Shown here: positions 17,842 through 27,049 of the stretch, piece by piece | How positions within the stretch are numbered: the first letter of the stretch is position 1 | How the letters are laid out: every line of letters begins with the position of its first letter | From: Dolichospermum flos-aquae CCAP 1403/13F | GTDB lineage: Bacteria > Cyanobacteriota > Cyanobacteriia > Cyanobacteriales > Nostocaceae | Length of the DNA stretch: 64,000 nucleotides | Assembly (NCBI RefSeq): GCF_012516395.1 | Contig: NZ_CP051206.1 | Location: 4,655,334-4,719,333 of the forward strand | Reading direction: 5' to 3' | The notes under the pieces: generated by a model | The model's input: the letters and a program-made list of their open reading frames with translations, nothing else | Told to the model about the DNA's origin: nothing | The model's database searches: none | Position numbers and translations under genes: made by a program

Positions 17842-19023
17842 TTAATTGGTTAATTTAGAGTCTGGATGTTCATATTCTAATTTATCTACAAGCGATAAAA
17901 AACAACGAGTAGAATATTCTAAAGCAGTTTTCTCATTGTCAATTTTTGCTAAAGCTTCTATTTTTTTATTTCTTAATTGTTCTGTTCTTTCTTTAGCTGC
18001 GATTTCTTTATCATATACAGATGTTTGCAATTCTTGATCAATAAAATCAATAATATCTGTAAGTATTTCCTTTGAAAAAAATTGAAACTTGGGAGGTAAT
18101 TTAGGTGTTACTATTTCCAGGATTGTTTTAGTAGTTTTACCAAAATATTTTTTGAGTCTATCCCATAAAGTTAAATTAGCTTTGACTTCTTGAACCTGTT
18201 CTTCAGATTTTTTCTTCTCCTCATTAATCATTTTTCTTAACTCTTCTTGTAGCTTATCAGGTAGAATACAAGCTATAGGTAATTCTATATTATAAGGTTT
18301 AGGTAGTTTTCCTGTTTTTTTCATACTACCATCAGTTTGTTGTTCTGCAAAACCTTTACCAACTGAACTAACAGGAATTAATCGAATAACACCTTTATCA
18401 TTTCCATTATTATTACTCCGAGTCATAATAATATTGCGGAACTGCTCTATTTCTAACAGATGATTTTTAACTTCTTCTAGGGTATATTCATCTTCTATTA
18501 AATCCCATTTACTAATAATAAAATGAATAGATTCATTTGTATTTTGCATTAAATTCAATACGTTTGCCAATTCTTTAGTTACCCATATATTACCTGACTC
18601 TTCACCCTTAATATATGAAAGTAACCGCGAACCATCTATTAAACCTAATAAAACATCTGCATTTTTTATTGTCTCACCAAATTTTTCAACTTGTGTACGA
18701 TCATCTTTTCCCTCTGTTAGTATTTCACCTGAATAATCTGTATACTGAAATTGACAAGCTGAATAAATACCTTTCTGAGTCTGTATTTTACAAGTAAATT
18801 TCCAATTAGATATACCATTGACAAATTGTGTTGATTCTGGCCATTTTTTACCAGTAGCAACTTCAGTATAAATCTGATTTAGAATTATTCGTTGAGCATC
18901 ATCTACCGCCAAGAAAAATCCTGATTCTCCCTGTGTTGAGAGTTTATGATACATACTCCCTAAAAACACAGTTTTACCTGAACCAGATGGACCCAAAATA
19001 ACTACATTATAAGTTGGTAGCAT
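17842..19023 (-). CDS. P-loop GTPase of a conflict-type system
   Basis: A 393-residue protein. G1/Walker A is GPSGSGKT (11-18), the switch II region is DYSGE (96-100), the base-recognition motif is SKWD (171-174) and a G5-like PVSS lies at 217-220. The C-terminal third (about 255-390) is helical and charged, with coiled-coil potential (EELRKMINEEKKKSEEQVQE) and no obvious membrane helix. The motif set resembles the GTPases found with WD40, vWA or TPR proteins in bacterial conflict systems. It is the first gene of the operon with the WD40 protein and is divergent from the STAND gene. Confidence 0.72.
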   Translation of the reverse strand: MLPTYNVVILGPSGSGKTVFLGSMYHKLSTQGESGFFLAVDDAQRIILNQIYTEVATGKKWPESTQFVNGISNWKFTCKIQTQKGIYSACQFQYTDYSGEILTEGKDDRTQVEKFGETIKNADVLLGLIDGSRLLSYIKGEESGNIWVTKELANVLNLMQNTNESIHFIISKWDLIEDEYTLEEVKNHLLEIEQFRNIIMTRSNNNGNDKGVIRLIPVSSVGKGFAEQQTDGSMKKTGKLPKPYNIELPIACILPDKLQEELRKMINEEKKKSEEQVQEVKANLTLWDRLKKYFGKTTKTILEIVTPKLPPKFQFFSKEILTDIIDFIDQELQTSVYDKEIAAKERTEQLRNKKIEALAKIDNEKTALEYSTRCFLSLVDKLEYEHPDSKLTN

Positions 19024-19219
19024 AAATTGTCTCTAAGTATCAATACAGTAATTTTTCGATTTTTTACCCCACGTTATATCTATCATCTTTTTTTATTATC
19101 TAAAAGACTGTTTAATACTGTGTTTTGTAATGAACTGTTAAAGAAATGTATTAAAATAGCTTAGAATGATGCGTAAAAATACGCTATAATTCCTGAAAAC
19201 CTTATCATGATTTAATTTT
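19024..19219. promoter_or_regulatory. Divergent promoter region of GTPase and STAND genes
   Basis: 196 bp of AT-rich sequence separate the two divergent starts. Both promoters must lie here, so the two units are probably co-regulated, perhaps by the HTH of the STAND protein. I do not see a clear palindromic operator. Confidence 0.5.
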
Positions 19220-20557
19220 ATGGATGTTACAGAAATTTTACAATTTGCAGATCAATTGATCTTAAATAAAACAGGAAAACGTTTAGATGATCTGCAAAAA
19301 ACTGTAATTACAGGAGTTTATGATGGAAAAACTTATGAAACAATAGCAGATGAATGTCATCGCAGCGAAAGTCGCGTTAGAAGTGTTGGACGTAAACTAT
19401 GGCAAATTTTATCAGAATCTTTAGGAGAAGATGTTAATAAGCATAATTTTTGTTGGACTATAGAAAGAGTTATTAATTCTCAGCTTGTTAATATTGTTAA
19501 TAGTAATATTCATTATTGTCATAATAATAAAGAATCTTCTGAAAATACAGAACAAAGTATTAAAGATCAAGTCTATCACGATTTAACCATTGCTCCTAAA
19601 ATTAATCGTTTTTGTGATCGCACTGCGGAAATTGATACTTTATCCAATTGGATATTAAATCAAAATACTCATTTAATCTCAATCTTAGGATTATCCGGTA
19701 TTGGTAAAACCACACTCGTTAAAAGATTTATAGACTTACATCAACAAAAGTTTGATGCTATAGTTTGGAGAAGTTTAAAATTCCCCCAATCTTTAAATTT
19801 ATTACTTGATGATTTACTAAAACATCACAAATTAGACTCATTACCAACAATAAATGATAAATTAAAACAATTATTTGATATTCTCACAAATAAAAAATGT
19901 TTAATTATCCTTGATGATTTACAAAATATCTTTATTCCTAGTCAATTCGCGGGAAAATATCAACCAGAATATCAAGATTATCAAACCCTATTCAAAATGA
20001 TTACAGAAACCCAACATCAAAGTAGCGTCATATTAATTAGTCAAGAACAATGTCCAGAAATGGAATGTTTAGATGAAGAACTATATCCTATTAAATCTTT
20101 AGAATTATCAGGTTTAGATAATCCAGAAATTCTCAAAAATACCGGATTAAAAAATAAGGATAGTTGGTTAAAATTAATCAAATTATATGAAGGTAATTTA
20201 CTGTATTTAAAAAGTATTAGTATCCTAATCAATAAAAATTATGATGATCAAGTTGCTGATTTTTTAGCTGAAAATACTTTACATATTACCAATCAAATGC
20301 AGTCTCATTTTCAAGAGACATTTCACCACCTATCACCCCAAGAACAACAAATAGTATTAGAACTAAGTAAATTTGAAAACCCTATTTCCAGAGAAGAATT
20401 AAGACAAAGTTTAAATTTATCCTCAGTTGATTTTAATAATGGTTTACAATCCTTACAACAACGGTATTTAGTCACGAAAATAAAAGAAGATAGAATTCTG
20501 TTTAAATTATCTCCAGTTTTTCAAGAATATATGAGAAATCCGGGGCTAGTTATCTAG
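19220..20557 (+). CDS. HTH-NB-ARC STAND NTPase without sensor repeats
   Basis: A 445-residue protein. Residues 1 to about 75 form an HTH-like domain (FADQLILNKTGKRLDDLQKT, then YETIADECHRSESRVRSVGR) of the kind that precedes many cyanobacterial STAND and vWA-MoxR-associated proteins. NB-ARC follows with Walker A GLSGIGKTT (157-165) and Walker B CLIILDDLQ (227-235). The usual GLPLAL motif is degenerate (EGNLLYLK). A winged helix spans about 365-440, and the protein then ends. Relatives normally continue into WD40 or TPR sensors, which are absent here. It is divergent from the GTPase-WD40 operon, which suggests the sensor may be supplied in trans. Confidence 0.78.
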   Translation: MDVTEILQFADQLILNKTGKRLDDLQKTVITGVYDGKTYETIADECHRSESRVRSVGRKLWQILSESLGEDVNKHNFCWTIERVINSQLVNIVNSNIHYCHNNKESSENTEQSIKDQVYHDLTIAPKINRFCDRTAEIDTLSNWILNQNTHLISILGLSGIGKTTLVKRFIDLHQQKFDAIVWRSLKFPQSLNLLLDDLLKHHKLDSLPTINDKLKQLFDILTNKKCLIILDDLQNIFIPSQFAGKYQPEYQDYQTLFKMITETQHQSSVILISQEQCPEMECLDEELYPIKSLELSGLDNPEILKNTGLKNKDSWLKLIKLYEGNLLYLKSISILINKNYDDQVADFLAENTLHITNQMQSHFQETFHHLSPQEQQIVLELSKFENPISREELRQSLNLSSVDFNNGLQSLQQRYLVTKIKEDRILFKLSPVFQEYMRNPGLVI

Positions 20558-20642
20558 TTGAATCTGGTAATGGATAATTTGTGATAAAATCCCTGTATTT
20601 ATCCTGTTCATCCTTTAATCCTGGACATCCTGATTCAGACAA

Positions 20643-21419
20643 TTACCTAACCAATTGCATTGCTGAATTAAAAAACTGCCGACATAAACCTTTGGTAATT
20701 AAAATAGTTGTTAATAAGTTTGTGACAGCCACCATAAAAATAATTAAAATCTCGTAGGATACAGCCTCTAGTGGTGCAACACCAGCTAATAATTGTCCAT
20801 TGGTAAAAGTTGGTATTGTTACCATACCAATCAACATCATTTGATTCAAAGTCGGCATAATTGCGGCGCGAATCGCTTCTTTGCGGTAGGGCTTAATCGC
20901 CTGTTCAGGAGTTGCACCTAAACTTAAATGAGTTTCTATTTCCGTGGGAAATTGGTTGATACTACTAACTAAACGTTCTCCGGCTATGGCGGCTGCATTC
21001 ATGGCATTACCCAGCAAAATGCCAGCTAAAGGAATGATATAACGTGGTTCATACCATCTTTCTGGTTGAATAATTAAAAAATTGGTATAAAGCAATGTTA
21101 AGGACGTGCTGACAAAAATCGCACTTCCAGCTAAAGGTAAAACTTGTGGAATTTTTTGACTGATGCGGTTGCGAGTAATAATTACAGTAATTGTCAAAAT
21201 TATTGCTAAAATTCCCAGTACCGCCCAAACATTGTTAACGGCAAAAATGAAGTCAAAAGTGTATCCTAATACAAGTAGTTGGAGGATAGTTCTACCAGTA
21301 GCTACGCTTAAATTTAATTCTAGTCCTAATTGCTCCCACGCCGATATCCCAATGGCAACAGCCATTAAACCAATAGCTAAAGCCAAATCTACCATATCCA
21401 ATTTGATTAGCTCTGGCAT
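20643..21419 (-). CDS. FetB/UPF0014 family metal-export permease
   Basis: A 258-residue integral membrane protein with about seven hydrophobic helices. The segment LAGILLGNAMNAAAIAGERL and the following ATPEQAIKPYRKEAIRAAI are typical of the UPF0014/FetB family, the membrane half of an ABC exporter that raises iron tolerance in E. coli. The FetA ATPase is not adjacent. It is followed by the STAND gene convergently and preceded by a repeat array. Confidence 0.8.
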   Translation of the reverse strand: MPELIKLDMVDLALAIGLMAVAIGISAWEQLGLELNLSVATGRTILQLLVLGYTFDFIFAVNNVWAVLGILAIILTITVIITRNRISQKIPQVLPLAGSAIFVSTSLTLLYTNFLIIQPERWYEPRYIIPLAGILLGNAMNAAAIAGERLVSSINQFPTEIETHLSLGATPEQAIKPYRKEAIRAAIMPTLNQMMLIGMVTIPTFTNGQLLAGVAPLEAVSYEILIIFMVAVTNLLTTILITKGLCRQFFNSAMQLVR

Positions 21420-21522
21420 AGTTTGTCTACCTCTTAACGATTGAAAACTTTACGTATTACAGGGAATAGGGAACAGGGAAATCTTTTGAATTCTTCCTTC
21501 TTTATCCTGACAACTGACAACT

Positions 21523-21859
21523 GTACGGGCGAAGCATTTGGAGAACTATTTTTGGCAATGACCGATAATTTATCTTCCAAATGCTTCGCCCCTACTAACA
21601 ACTGACCACTGTACGGGCGAAGCATTTGGAGAACTATTTTTGGCAATGACCGATAATTTATCTTCCAAATGCTTCGCCCCTACTAACAACTGACAACTGT
21701 ACGGGCGAAGCATTTGGAGAACTATTTTTGGCAATGACCGATAATTTACCTTCCAAATGCTTCGCCCCTACTAACAACTGACAACTGTACGGGCGAAGCA
21801 TTTGGAGAACTATTTTTGGCAATGACCGATAATTTACCTTCCAAATGCTTCGCCCCTAC
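21523..21859. repeat. Four tandem copies of a 73-bp palindromic element
   Basis: Units lie at 21523-21595, 21611-21683, 21699-21771 and 21787-21859, with an exact 88-bp period. Each begins GTACGGGCGAAGCATTTGGA and ends TCCAAATGCTTCGCCC, a 16-bp perfect inverted repeat, and encodes no protein. The 15-bp spacers are versions of TAACAACTGACAACT. Units 3 and 4 share a T-to-C change absent from 1 and 2. Further copies lie at 33571, 39199 and 39280 in the opposite orientation. The DegT gene starts 36 bp after the array. Confidence 0.9.
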
Positions 21860-21894
21860 TAACAACTGACCACTGACAACTAAAATAAAACCTC

Positions 21895-23043
21895 ATGATT
21901 AAAAGTGTAAATTCGATTCCGGCCTTTGATATTAAACAACAATATGCCACCATTGAAACTGAAGTAAGTGCTGCTGTCTTAGCGGTTCTGGCTTCTGGGC
22001 GTTATATTGGTGGTCCAGCAGTTACAGATTTTGAACAACAGTTTGCAGCTTATCATGGCGTAAGCGAATGCGTAACTTGTAACTCTGGTACTGATGCCCT
22101 ATTTTTAGCATTACGCGCTTTAGGAATTGGTGCAGGTGATGAAGTTATTACTACACCCTTTACTTTTTTTGCGACAACAGAAGTTATCAGTGCGGTAGGG
22201 GCAATACCAGTATTTGTAGATATTGATGCGACTACCTTTAATTTAGATGTAGAAAAAGTAGCAGCAGCGATTACAGCAAAAACCAAGGCAATTATGCCAG
22301 TGCATTTATTTGGACTCCCTGTAGATATGACAGGATTAATGGAGATTGCCAAAGCTCATAATTTAGCAGTAATTGAAGATTGCGCTCAAGCTACCGGTGC
22401 AAGTTGGGAAAATCAAAAAGTTGGGAGTATTGGACATATTGGTTGTTTTAGTTTTTACCCTACCAAAAATCTCGGTGGTTGCGGTGATGGTGGGGCAATT
22501 ACCACAAATGATCCAGCGATCGCTACTCAATTGCGAATTTTGCGGGAACATGGTAGTAAAGTAAGATATATTCATGAAGAAATCGGTGTCAATAGTCGTT
22601 TAGATGCTATTCAAGCCGTAATTCTGCAAATCAAACTCCGCTATCTCGATCTTTGGAATAACAGACGCAAGCAAATCGCTGATTATTATTACCAACACCT
22701 CAGCCAAGTTTCTGATATTATTGTCCCCCAGGAATTTACCTCCGGAGTTGGTGTTTGGAATCAATACACCATTCGCATCTCTGGAGAAAGACGTAATGGT
22801 GCAAGTGGTAAATATCGAGATTCCGTAAAAAACCAAATGCAGGAACAGGGTGTTAATTCCATGATTTACTATCCCTTACCTTTGCATTTGCAACCAGTAT
22901 ATAAAAATTTAGGTTATCAACCAGGACAATTGCCAGTATCAGAACAAGCAAGTCAAGAAGTTTTATCTTTACCCATGTTCCCAGAATTGGAGCAAGAACA
23001 ACAAGATAAAGTCATTGATACTTTGAAAAATTGTTTATCTTGA
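21895..23043 (+). CDS. DegT/DnrJ/EryC1/StrS sugar aminotransferase
   Basis: A 382-residue PLP enzyme of the nucleotide-sugar aminotransferase family. Landmarks are GGPAVTDFEQQFAAYHG, the cofactor-phosphate region CNSGTDALFLALRALG, EDCAQATGA and the PLP lysine in FYPTKNLGGCGDGG (about residue 190). Family members aminate keto sugars for surface polysaccharides. No sugar-biosynthesis genes adjoin, so the product is unknown. Heptamer repeats begin soon after its stop. Confidence 0.9.
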   Translation: MIKSVNSIPAFDIKQQYATIETEVSAAVLAVLASGRYIGGPAVTDFEQQFAAYHGVSECVTCNSGTDALFLALRALGIGAGDEVITTPFTFFATTEVISAVGAIPVFVDIDATTFNLDVEKVAAAITAKTKAIMPVHLFGLPVDMTGLMEIAKAHNLAVIEDCAQATGASWENQKVGSIGHIGCFSFYPTKNLGGCGDGGAITTNDPAIATQLRILREHGSKVRYIHEEIGVNSRLDAIQAVILQIKLRYLDLWNNRRKQIADYYYQHLSQVSDIIVPQEFTSGVGVWNQYTIRISGERRNGASGKYRDSVKNQMQEQGVNSMIYYPLPLHLQPVYKNLGYQPGQLPVSEQASQEVLSLPMFPELEQEQQDKVIDTLKNCLS

Positions 23044-23094
23044 ATTGTTCAGAGATCAGGGGTGCAGGGGTCAAGGGGCAGGGAGAATGTTGAT

Positions 23095-23151
23095 CTTACC
23101 TCTTACCTCTTACCTCTTACCTGTTCCCTGTTCCCTGTTCCCTGTTCCCTC
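23095..23151. repeat. Heptanucleotide tandem repeats
   Basis: Copies of TTACCTC (about four) pass into copies of TGTTCCC (about four). They separate the convergent DegT and Ycf23 genes. Confidence 0.8.
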
Positions 23152-23895
23152 TTACGCAAATGTGCGAGTATTTGCAGTCGCTAAAGCTTCTACTAAACTC
23201 CGCACGGCAGCAATCATAGCGATTTCGCTGTTGAGTTGGTTGATAGCTGAACCAACACCAACACCAGATGCACCAGCAGCGATCGCTAAAGGTGCAGTAA
23301 CATTAGAAATACCAGAAGCACACAGTACAGGTACAGAAACCGCACGGGCAATTTCATAAGCTGCGGCTAAAGTGGGAGCAGCCTTTTCAATTAAACCCAA
23401 AGTACCAGGGTGAATAGGATTGCTGCTAGTACCACCTTCAGTTTGAATAATATCAGCACCAGCTTTCACCAAATCTTCAGCCAGTTGTACCTGTTGGTCT
23501 AAGGTGAGAATATGGGGAACAGTCACAGATAGGGTAATTTCTGGCAGCAAGGCACGGGTTTGGCGAGTTAGTTCCAAAACCTCAGCAGCTTCAAATCTGC
23601 GTCCTTGGGCGTAGAAAGAATCGAAATTACCAATTTCAATCAAATCCGCACCAGCAGCCACAGCAGTGACAAACTTTTCTGGTTCAACCGCAGATACACA
23701 AATAGGTAACTTAGTCAAGCTTTTCGCCAATCTTACCAAATCCACATCAGCAGCAATATCCACAAAAGTCGCACCACCCAAATCAGCCGCTTTTACAGTT
23801 GCAGCCACACTAGCAGCATTGAAATTATTCAAACCGCTAATTACCTTTAGTACAGGATGAGCAAATGCCCGGTTGAGGTTAGGATACATAGTCAT
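23152..23895 (-). CDS. ycf23: Ycf23 (DUF561) family protein
   Basis: A 247-residue protein with a TIM-barrel-like repeating pattern (VLKVISGLNNFN, GATFVDIAADVD, AGADLIEIGNFDSFY, LVKAGADIIQTEGG, CASGISNVTAPLAIAAGA). This matches Ycf23, a protein of unknown function conserved in cyanobacteria and red-algal plastids. It is cytoplasmic by sequence. The gene is monocistronic; the 230 bp upstream hold a weak inverted repeat (CACTTCACT at 23977 and its complement at 24011) but nothing definite. Confidence 0.9.
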   Translation of the reverse strand: MTMYPNLNRAFAHPVLKVISGLNNFNAASVAATVKAADLGGATFVDIAADVDLVRLAKSLTKLPICVSAVEPEKFVTAVAAGADLIEIGNFDSFYAQGRRFEAAEVLELTRQTRALLPEITLSVTVPHILTLDQQVQLAEDLVKAGADIIQTEGGTSSNPIHPGTLGLIEKAAPTLAAAYEIARAVSVPVLCASGISNVTAPLAIAAGASGVGVGSAINQLNSEIAMIAAVRSLVEALATANTRTFA

Positions 23896-24126
23896 AATTT
23901 TTCTTTTGCAGCTTATTTCAGTAGGAATATTTTTACACTAAATATAGCAATATTTAATTTTGAAAAAAATTCAGTCCACTTCACTCCAGTAATTTCCTCA
24001 ATTAAATAGTAGTGAAGTGTCTGTAATTATGGATACTACTGGTAGATGTGTTTTTAATGACCTGACACCAATAATTTATATTTTGCCTGTACTTGGAATC
24101 AAATAAAACTTCGACATTTACTTATC

Positions 24127-24840
24127 TTAAACAGCAACTTTTTCCTCAAGGGGCTTAAAAGTCTTTTTCGTCGCACCGCAAATAGGACAATTCCAATCAT
24201 CAGGAATATCTGCAAACGCTGTACCTGGTGCAATTCCCGAATCAGGATCACCAGTAACCGGATCGTAAATCATACTGCATTGTCTACAAATCCATTTTTG
24301 CGTTTGCGGATCTTCACTGACAACTCTAGTGACAGCTTCTCCACCGTTTAATACTTCTAAGGCTTCAGTGTAGCGATCTGCGTGATGATTTTCAATGAAT
24401 TTAAGTAATCCAAAACGATGGGCTGCGGTGCGAAATGTGTTAGCATGATCACTAGATTCTTGAGCTTGTTGGAGAAATTCTGCTGCTGCGGGATGATCTC
24501 GATCAGTTTGGGCAGCAGCAGCGAATTCAGGATACATTGTTGTATATTCATAGGTTTCACCTGCGATCGCTAAAGACAAACAACGAGAGATAATTTCCCG
24601 TTTTTGTGCATCAGTTAAAACCGCTGCGTCTTTAACTACAAGTTCTGGATGTAATAATTCAAAATGTGCAAAAGCGTGTTCAGTTTCTTGATCTGCTGTT
24701 TCTTTAAAAAGTTTCGCTAAATCGGAAAAACCCAGTTTACGTGCTACTGCTGCAAAAAATAGGTATTTACGATTTGCCATTGATTCCCCACCAAAGGCTG
24801 ATTCTAAATTTTGTAGTGTAGTAAAATTGGACAAATCCAT
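24127..24840 (-). CDS. Rubrerythrin
   Basis: A 237-residue non-haem iron protein. The N-terminal ferritin-like four-helix domain (1 to about 145) shows ESMANRKYLFFA and DQETEHAFAHFE iron-ligand helices. The C-terminal rubredoxin domain has paired cysteines CRQC and CPIC. Rubrerythrins reduce hydrogen peroxide; in heterocystous cyanobacteria they have been linked to protecting nitrogenase from oxidants. It is divergent from the aldehyde dehydrogenase gene across about 66 bp, where both promoters must fit. Confidence 0.94.
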   Translation of the reverse strand: MDLSNFTTLQNLESAFGGESMANRKYLFFAAVARKLGFSDLAKLFKETADQETEHAFAHFELLHPELVVKDAAVLTDAQKREIISRCLSLAIAGETYEYTTMYPEFAAAAQTDRDHPAAAEFLQQAQESSDHANTFRTAAHRFGLLKFIENHHADRYTEALEVLNGGEAVTRVVSEDPQTQKWICRQCSMIYDPVTGDPDSGIAPGTAFADIPDDWNCPICGATKKTFKPLEEKVAV

Positions 24841-24906
24841 AATTGGTGAATCTCTATGAGAGGTTATTGCATTATATTAAAACATATACTTTAAAATTTG
24901 GTTAAA

Positions 24907-26292
24907 ATGATTACTAACGAATTACCAAAATGCGTCGAGATTATTGCCAAACAACGGCAGTTTTTCCAAACTGGTAAAACGAAAAATGTTACTTTTCGGA
25001 TTGGACAACTCAAAATCCTCAAACAATTAGTAATTGAGAATAAAACAGCAATTATTCAAGCATTAAAAGCCGATTTACGTAAACCAGAATTTGAGAGTTA
25101 CGCTACAGAAATCGGTGTGAATAAAGAAATTGATTATGCTCTCAAACATATCAATACTTGGACAAAACCCAAAAAAGCAGCCGTTCCTTTAGACTTATTT
25201 CCATACTCGGCTAAAATATATCCAGAACCGTTAGGAGTAATTTTAATTATCAGTCCTTGGAATTATCCCTTTCAGTTAATTATCTCACCTTTGGTTGGGG
25301 CGATTGCTTCGGGAAATTGTACCATCATTAAACCTTCAGAACTTGCGCCTCATACTTCCAATTTAATCACAGAACTTATTCATAAATACTTTGATCCAGA
25401 ATATATTACAGTTGTCCCTGGAGCAGTCGAAACTAGTCAACAGTTACTAGCAGAAAAATTTGATCACATCCTTTTTACGGGTGGGACAGCCATTGGTAAA
25501 ATTGTCATGGAAGCTGCTGCAAAACATCTCACTCCAGTGACTTTGGAATTGGGGGGAAAAAGTCCTTGTATCATTGATACAGATATCAATCTAGAACATA
25601 CCGCCAAACGCATTATCTGGGGTAAATTTATTAATGCTGGACAAACTTGTATTGCCCCGGATTATTTGTTGGTAGATGCTAAAATTAAACCAAATTTAGT
25701 TAATGCTTTGCAAAAATGTCTCAAAGAATTTTATGGTGAAAATCCTGCTAATAGTCCCGATTATGCCAGAATTATTCATCAAAAACATTTTGACAGATTA
25801 GCTAATTTACTCAAATGTGGTAAAGTGATTATTGGTGGTGAAACTAACCGTGAAGAACTTTATATTGCTCCCACTTTGTTAGAAAATGTTTCTTTAGAAG
25901 ATGCAGTTATGCAAGAGGAGATATTCGGGCCAATTTTACCAATCATTGAATATACAGATATCAATGAAGCTATTACCTTAATTAACTCTAGACCAAAACC
26001 CCTGGCTTTATATTTATTTTCCCAAAACAAAAACCTGCAAAACCGCATTTTACAGGAAACATCATCTGGGGGAGTATGTATTAATGACACAGTAATGCAG
26101 GTTGCTGTTTCTTCTTTACCATTTGGGGGTGTGGGTGATAGTGGGATGGGTAGCTATCACGGTAAAGCTGGTTTTGACACTTTTTCTCATGACAAAAGTG
26201 TCTTGCAAAACTCATTTCGTTTAGATATAAATTGGCGATACGCACCCTATCAAGGTAAATTATCGCTGTTGAAAAAAATTATTGGTATTTAA
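24907..26292 (+). CDS. Aldehyde dehydrogenase
   Basis: A 461-residue NAD(P)-dependent enzyme. The substrate-channel segment SPWNYPFQLIISPL, the cofactor site FTGGTAIGKIVM, the general base in ELGGKSPCIID and the nucleophile in GQTCIAPDYLL are all present. Sequence and length resemble the class 3/fatty aldehyde dehydrogenase group, including the cyanobacterial enzyme of the slr0091 type. I chose the ATG at 24907 over a TTG three codons upstream. It is divergent from rubrerythrin, so both may serve detoxification. Confidence 0.92.
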   Translation: MITNELPKCVEIIAKQRQFFQTGKTKNVTFRIGQLKILKQLVIENKTAIIQALKADLRKPEFESYATEIGVNKEIDYALKHINTWTKPKKAAVPLDLFPYSAKIYPEPLGVILIISPWNYPFQLIISPLVGAIASGNCTIIKPSELAPHTSNLITELIHKYFDPEYITVVPGAVETSQQLLAEKFDHILFTGGTAIGKIVMEAAAKHLTPVTLELGGKSPCIIDTDINLEHTAKRIIWGKFINAGQTCIAPDYLLVDAKIKPNLVNALQKCLKEFYGENPANSPDYARIIHQKHFDRLANLLKCGKVIIGGETNREELYIAPTLLENVSLEDAVMQEEIFGPILPIIEYTDINEAITLINSRPKPLALYLFSQNKNLQNRILQETSSGGVCINDTVMQVAVSSLPFGGVGDSGMGSYHGKAGFDTFSHDKSVLQNSFRLDINWRYAPYQGKLSLLKKIIGI

Positions 26293-26564
26293 AATTCCAG
26301 GAATCACAGAGTTAGAATTTAACTTGAGGATTTTCTAGGAATTCCAATCTATACTTCAATACCTTAGCAAAATTGAAAAAAGCCTTGATTCGTAGGTATT
26401 GATACAAAAAATGGCTTAATTGTTTGATTCTCCAGGTAGGGGTAAAGCGCAGTGCTAAACCCTTACACATTTAGGTTTTTAGTAATCTTGTAAAAATTCA
26501 AATCTCAGCCGTCACGAGTATAAATTTATTCTAACTCCTGAATTGGAGACTACTGAATTCTTCT

Positions 26565-26741
26565 TTAAGATTCTTCTGTTTCTTCTTCCTCAGTCGTTGG
26601 ATAGACGAATTTAGAACGGCCACTCAAAATGGATTTACCAAGGGAAAGAGCTTTTTGCGCTTCAACAACAGCCTTGTGTCTCCAGGTAGCGCGACGTTTA
26701 TCTCGTTTAGATTTTGATGTTTTCTTCTTAGGAACAGCCAT
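26565..26741 (-). CDS. rpmF: 50S ribosomal protein L32
   Basis: A 58-residue basic protein starting [18 protein letters not shown] with TWRHKA following, the standard L32 N-terminus in cyanobacteria, and an acidic tail TEEEETEES. The cysteine zinc ligands seen in some L32 proteins are absent, as is usual in this group. It stands alone on the minus strand. Confidence 0.95.
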   Translation of the reverse strand: MAVPKKKTSKSKRDKRRATWRHKAVVEAQKALSLGKSILSGRSKFVYPTTEEEETEES

Positions 26742-26872
26742 GACAGCGGTATATCGTGATTCTTGACAACCTTCCTATTGTAAGCGATCAATTGACATTA
26801 TGGTACTATTAAAAGAACTGTTATCCAAATCATCGCTAAAGATTAAGGACTGGAATGCTTGTCATCTATTGA

Positions 26873-27049
26873 TCAAAGAACAGTAACAAGCGGGCTGTTT
26901 TGAAGTAAATTGCCCGCTTGTTGGGGATCAGGAAGTTTTTTCCATTGAGGACGACTGACTTTTAATGATAAGATTGGTGCGATCGCTTCCGTCGTTAACC
27001 ATAAAGGAACTGCTAAGAACAGCCAAACTCCACTGTCAGTAACCCAGCC
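26873..27049 (-). pseudogene. Membrane-protein gene fragment
   Basis: A minus-strand open frame without a start codon encodes about 58 residues (GWVTDSGVWLFLAVPLWLTTE, then PQWKKLPDPQQAGNLL). It has one hydrophobic helix and good coding character. A TAG immediately precedes the open part, where a sequence resembling a transposon end (CCCTAAAGGGACTGAGTTTC) begins. It is probably the 3' remnant of a membrane-protein gene. A 10-bp hairpin (26886-26895 with 26912-26921) overlaps its end. I do not recognise the family. Confidence 0.35.

Noticed and set aside
21523-21859. Regularly spaced repeats resembling a CRISPR array
   Set aside because: The repeat units are 73 bp with inverted ends, and the spacers are 15-bp near-identical heptamer derivatives, not unique 30-40 bp sequences. 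No cas genes are near.
21895-23043. Sugar-antigen biosynthesis cluster
   Set aside because: Only one DegT aminotransferase is present; no nucleotide-sugar or glycosyltransferase genes adjoin it.
26886-26921. Rho-independent terminator
   Set aside because: The 10-bp stem is strong but no T-run follows on either strand, and it overlaps a coding-like fragment.
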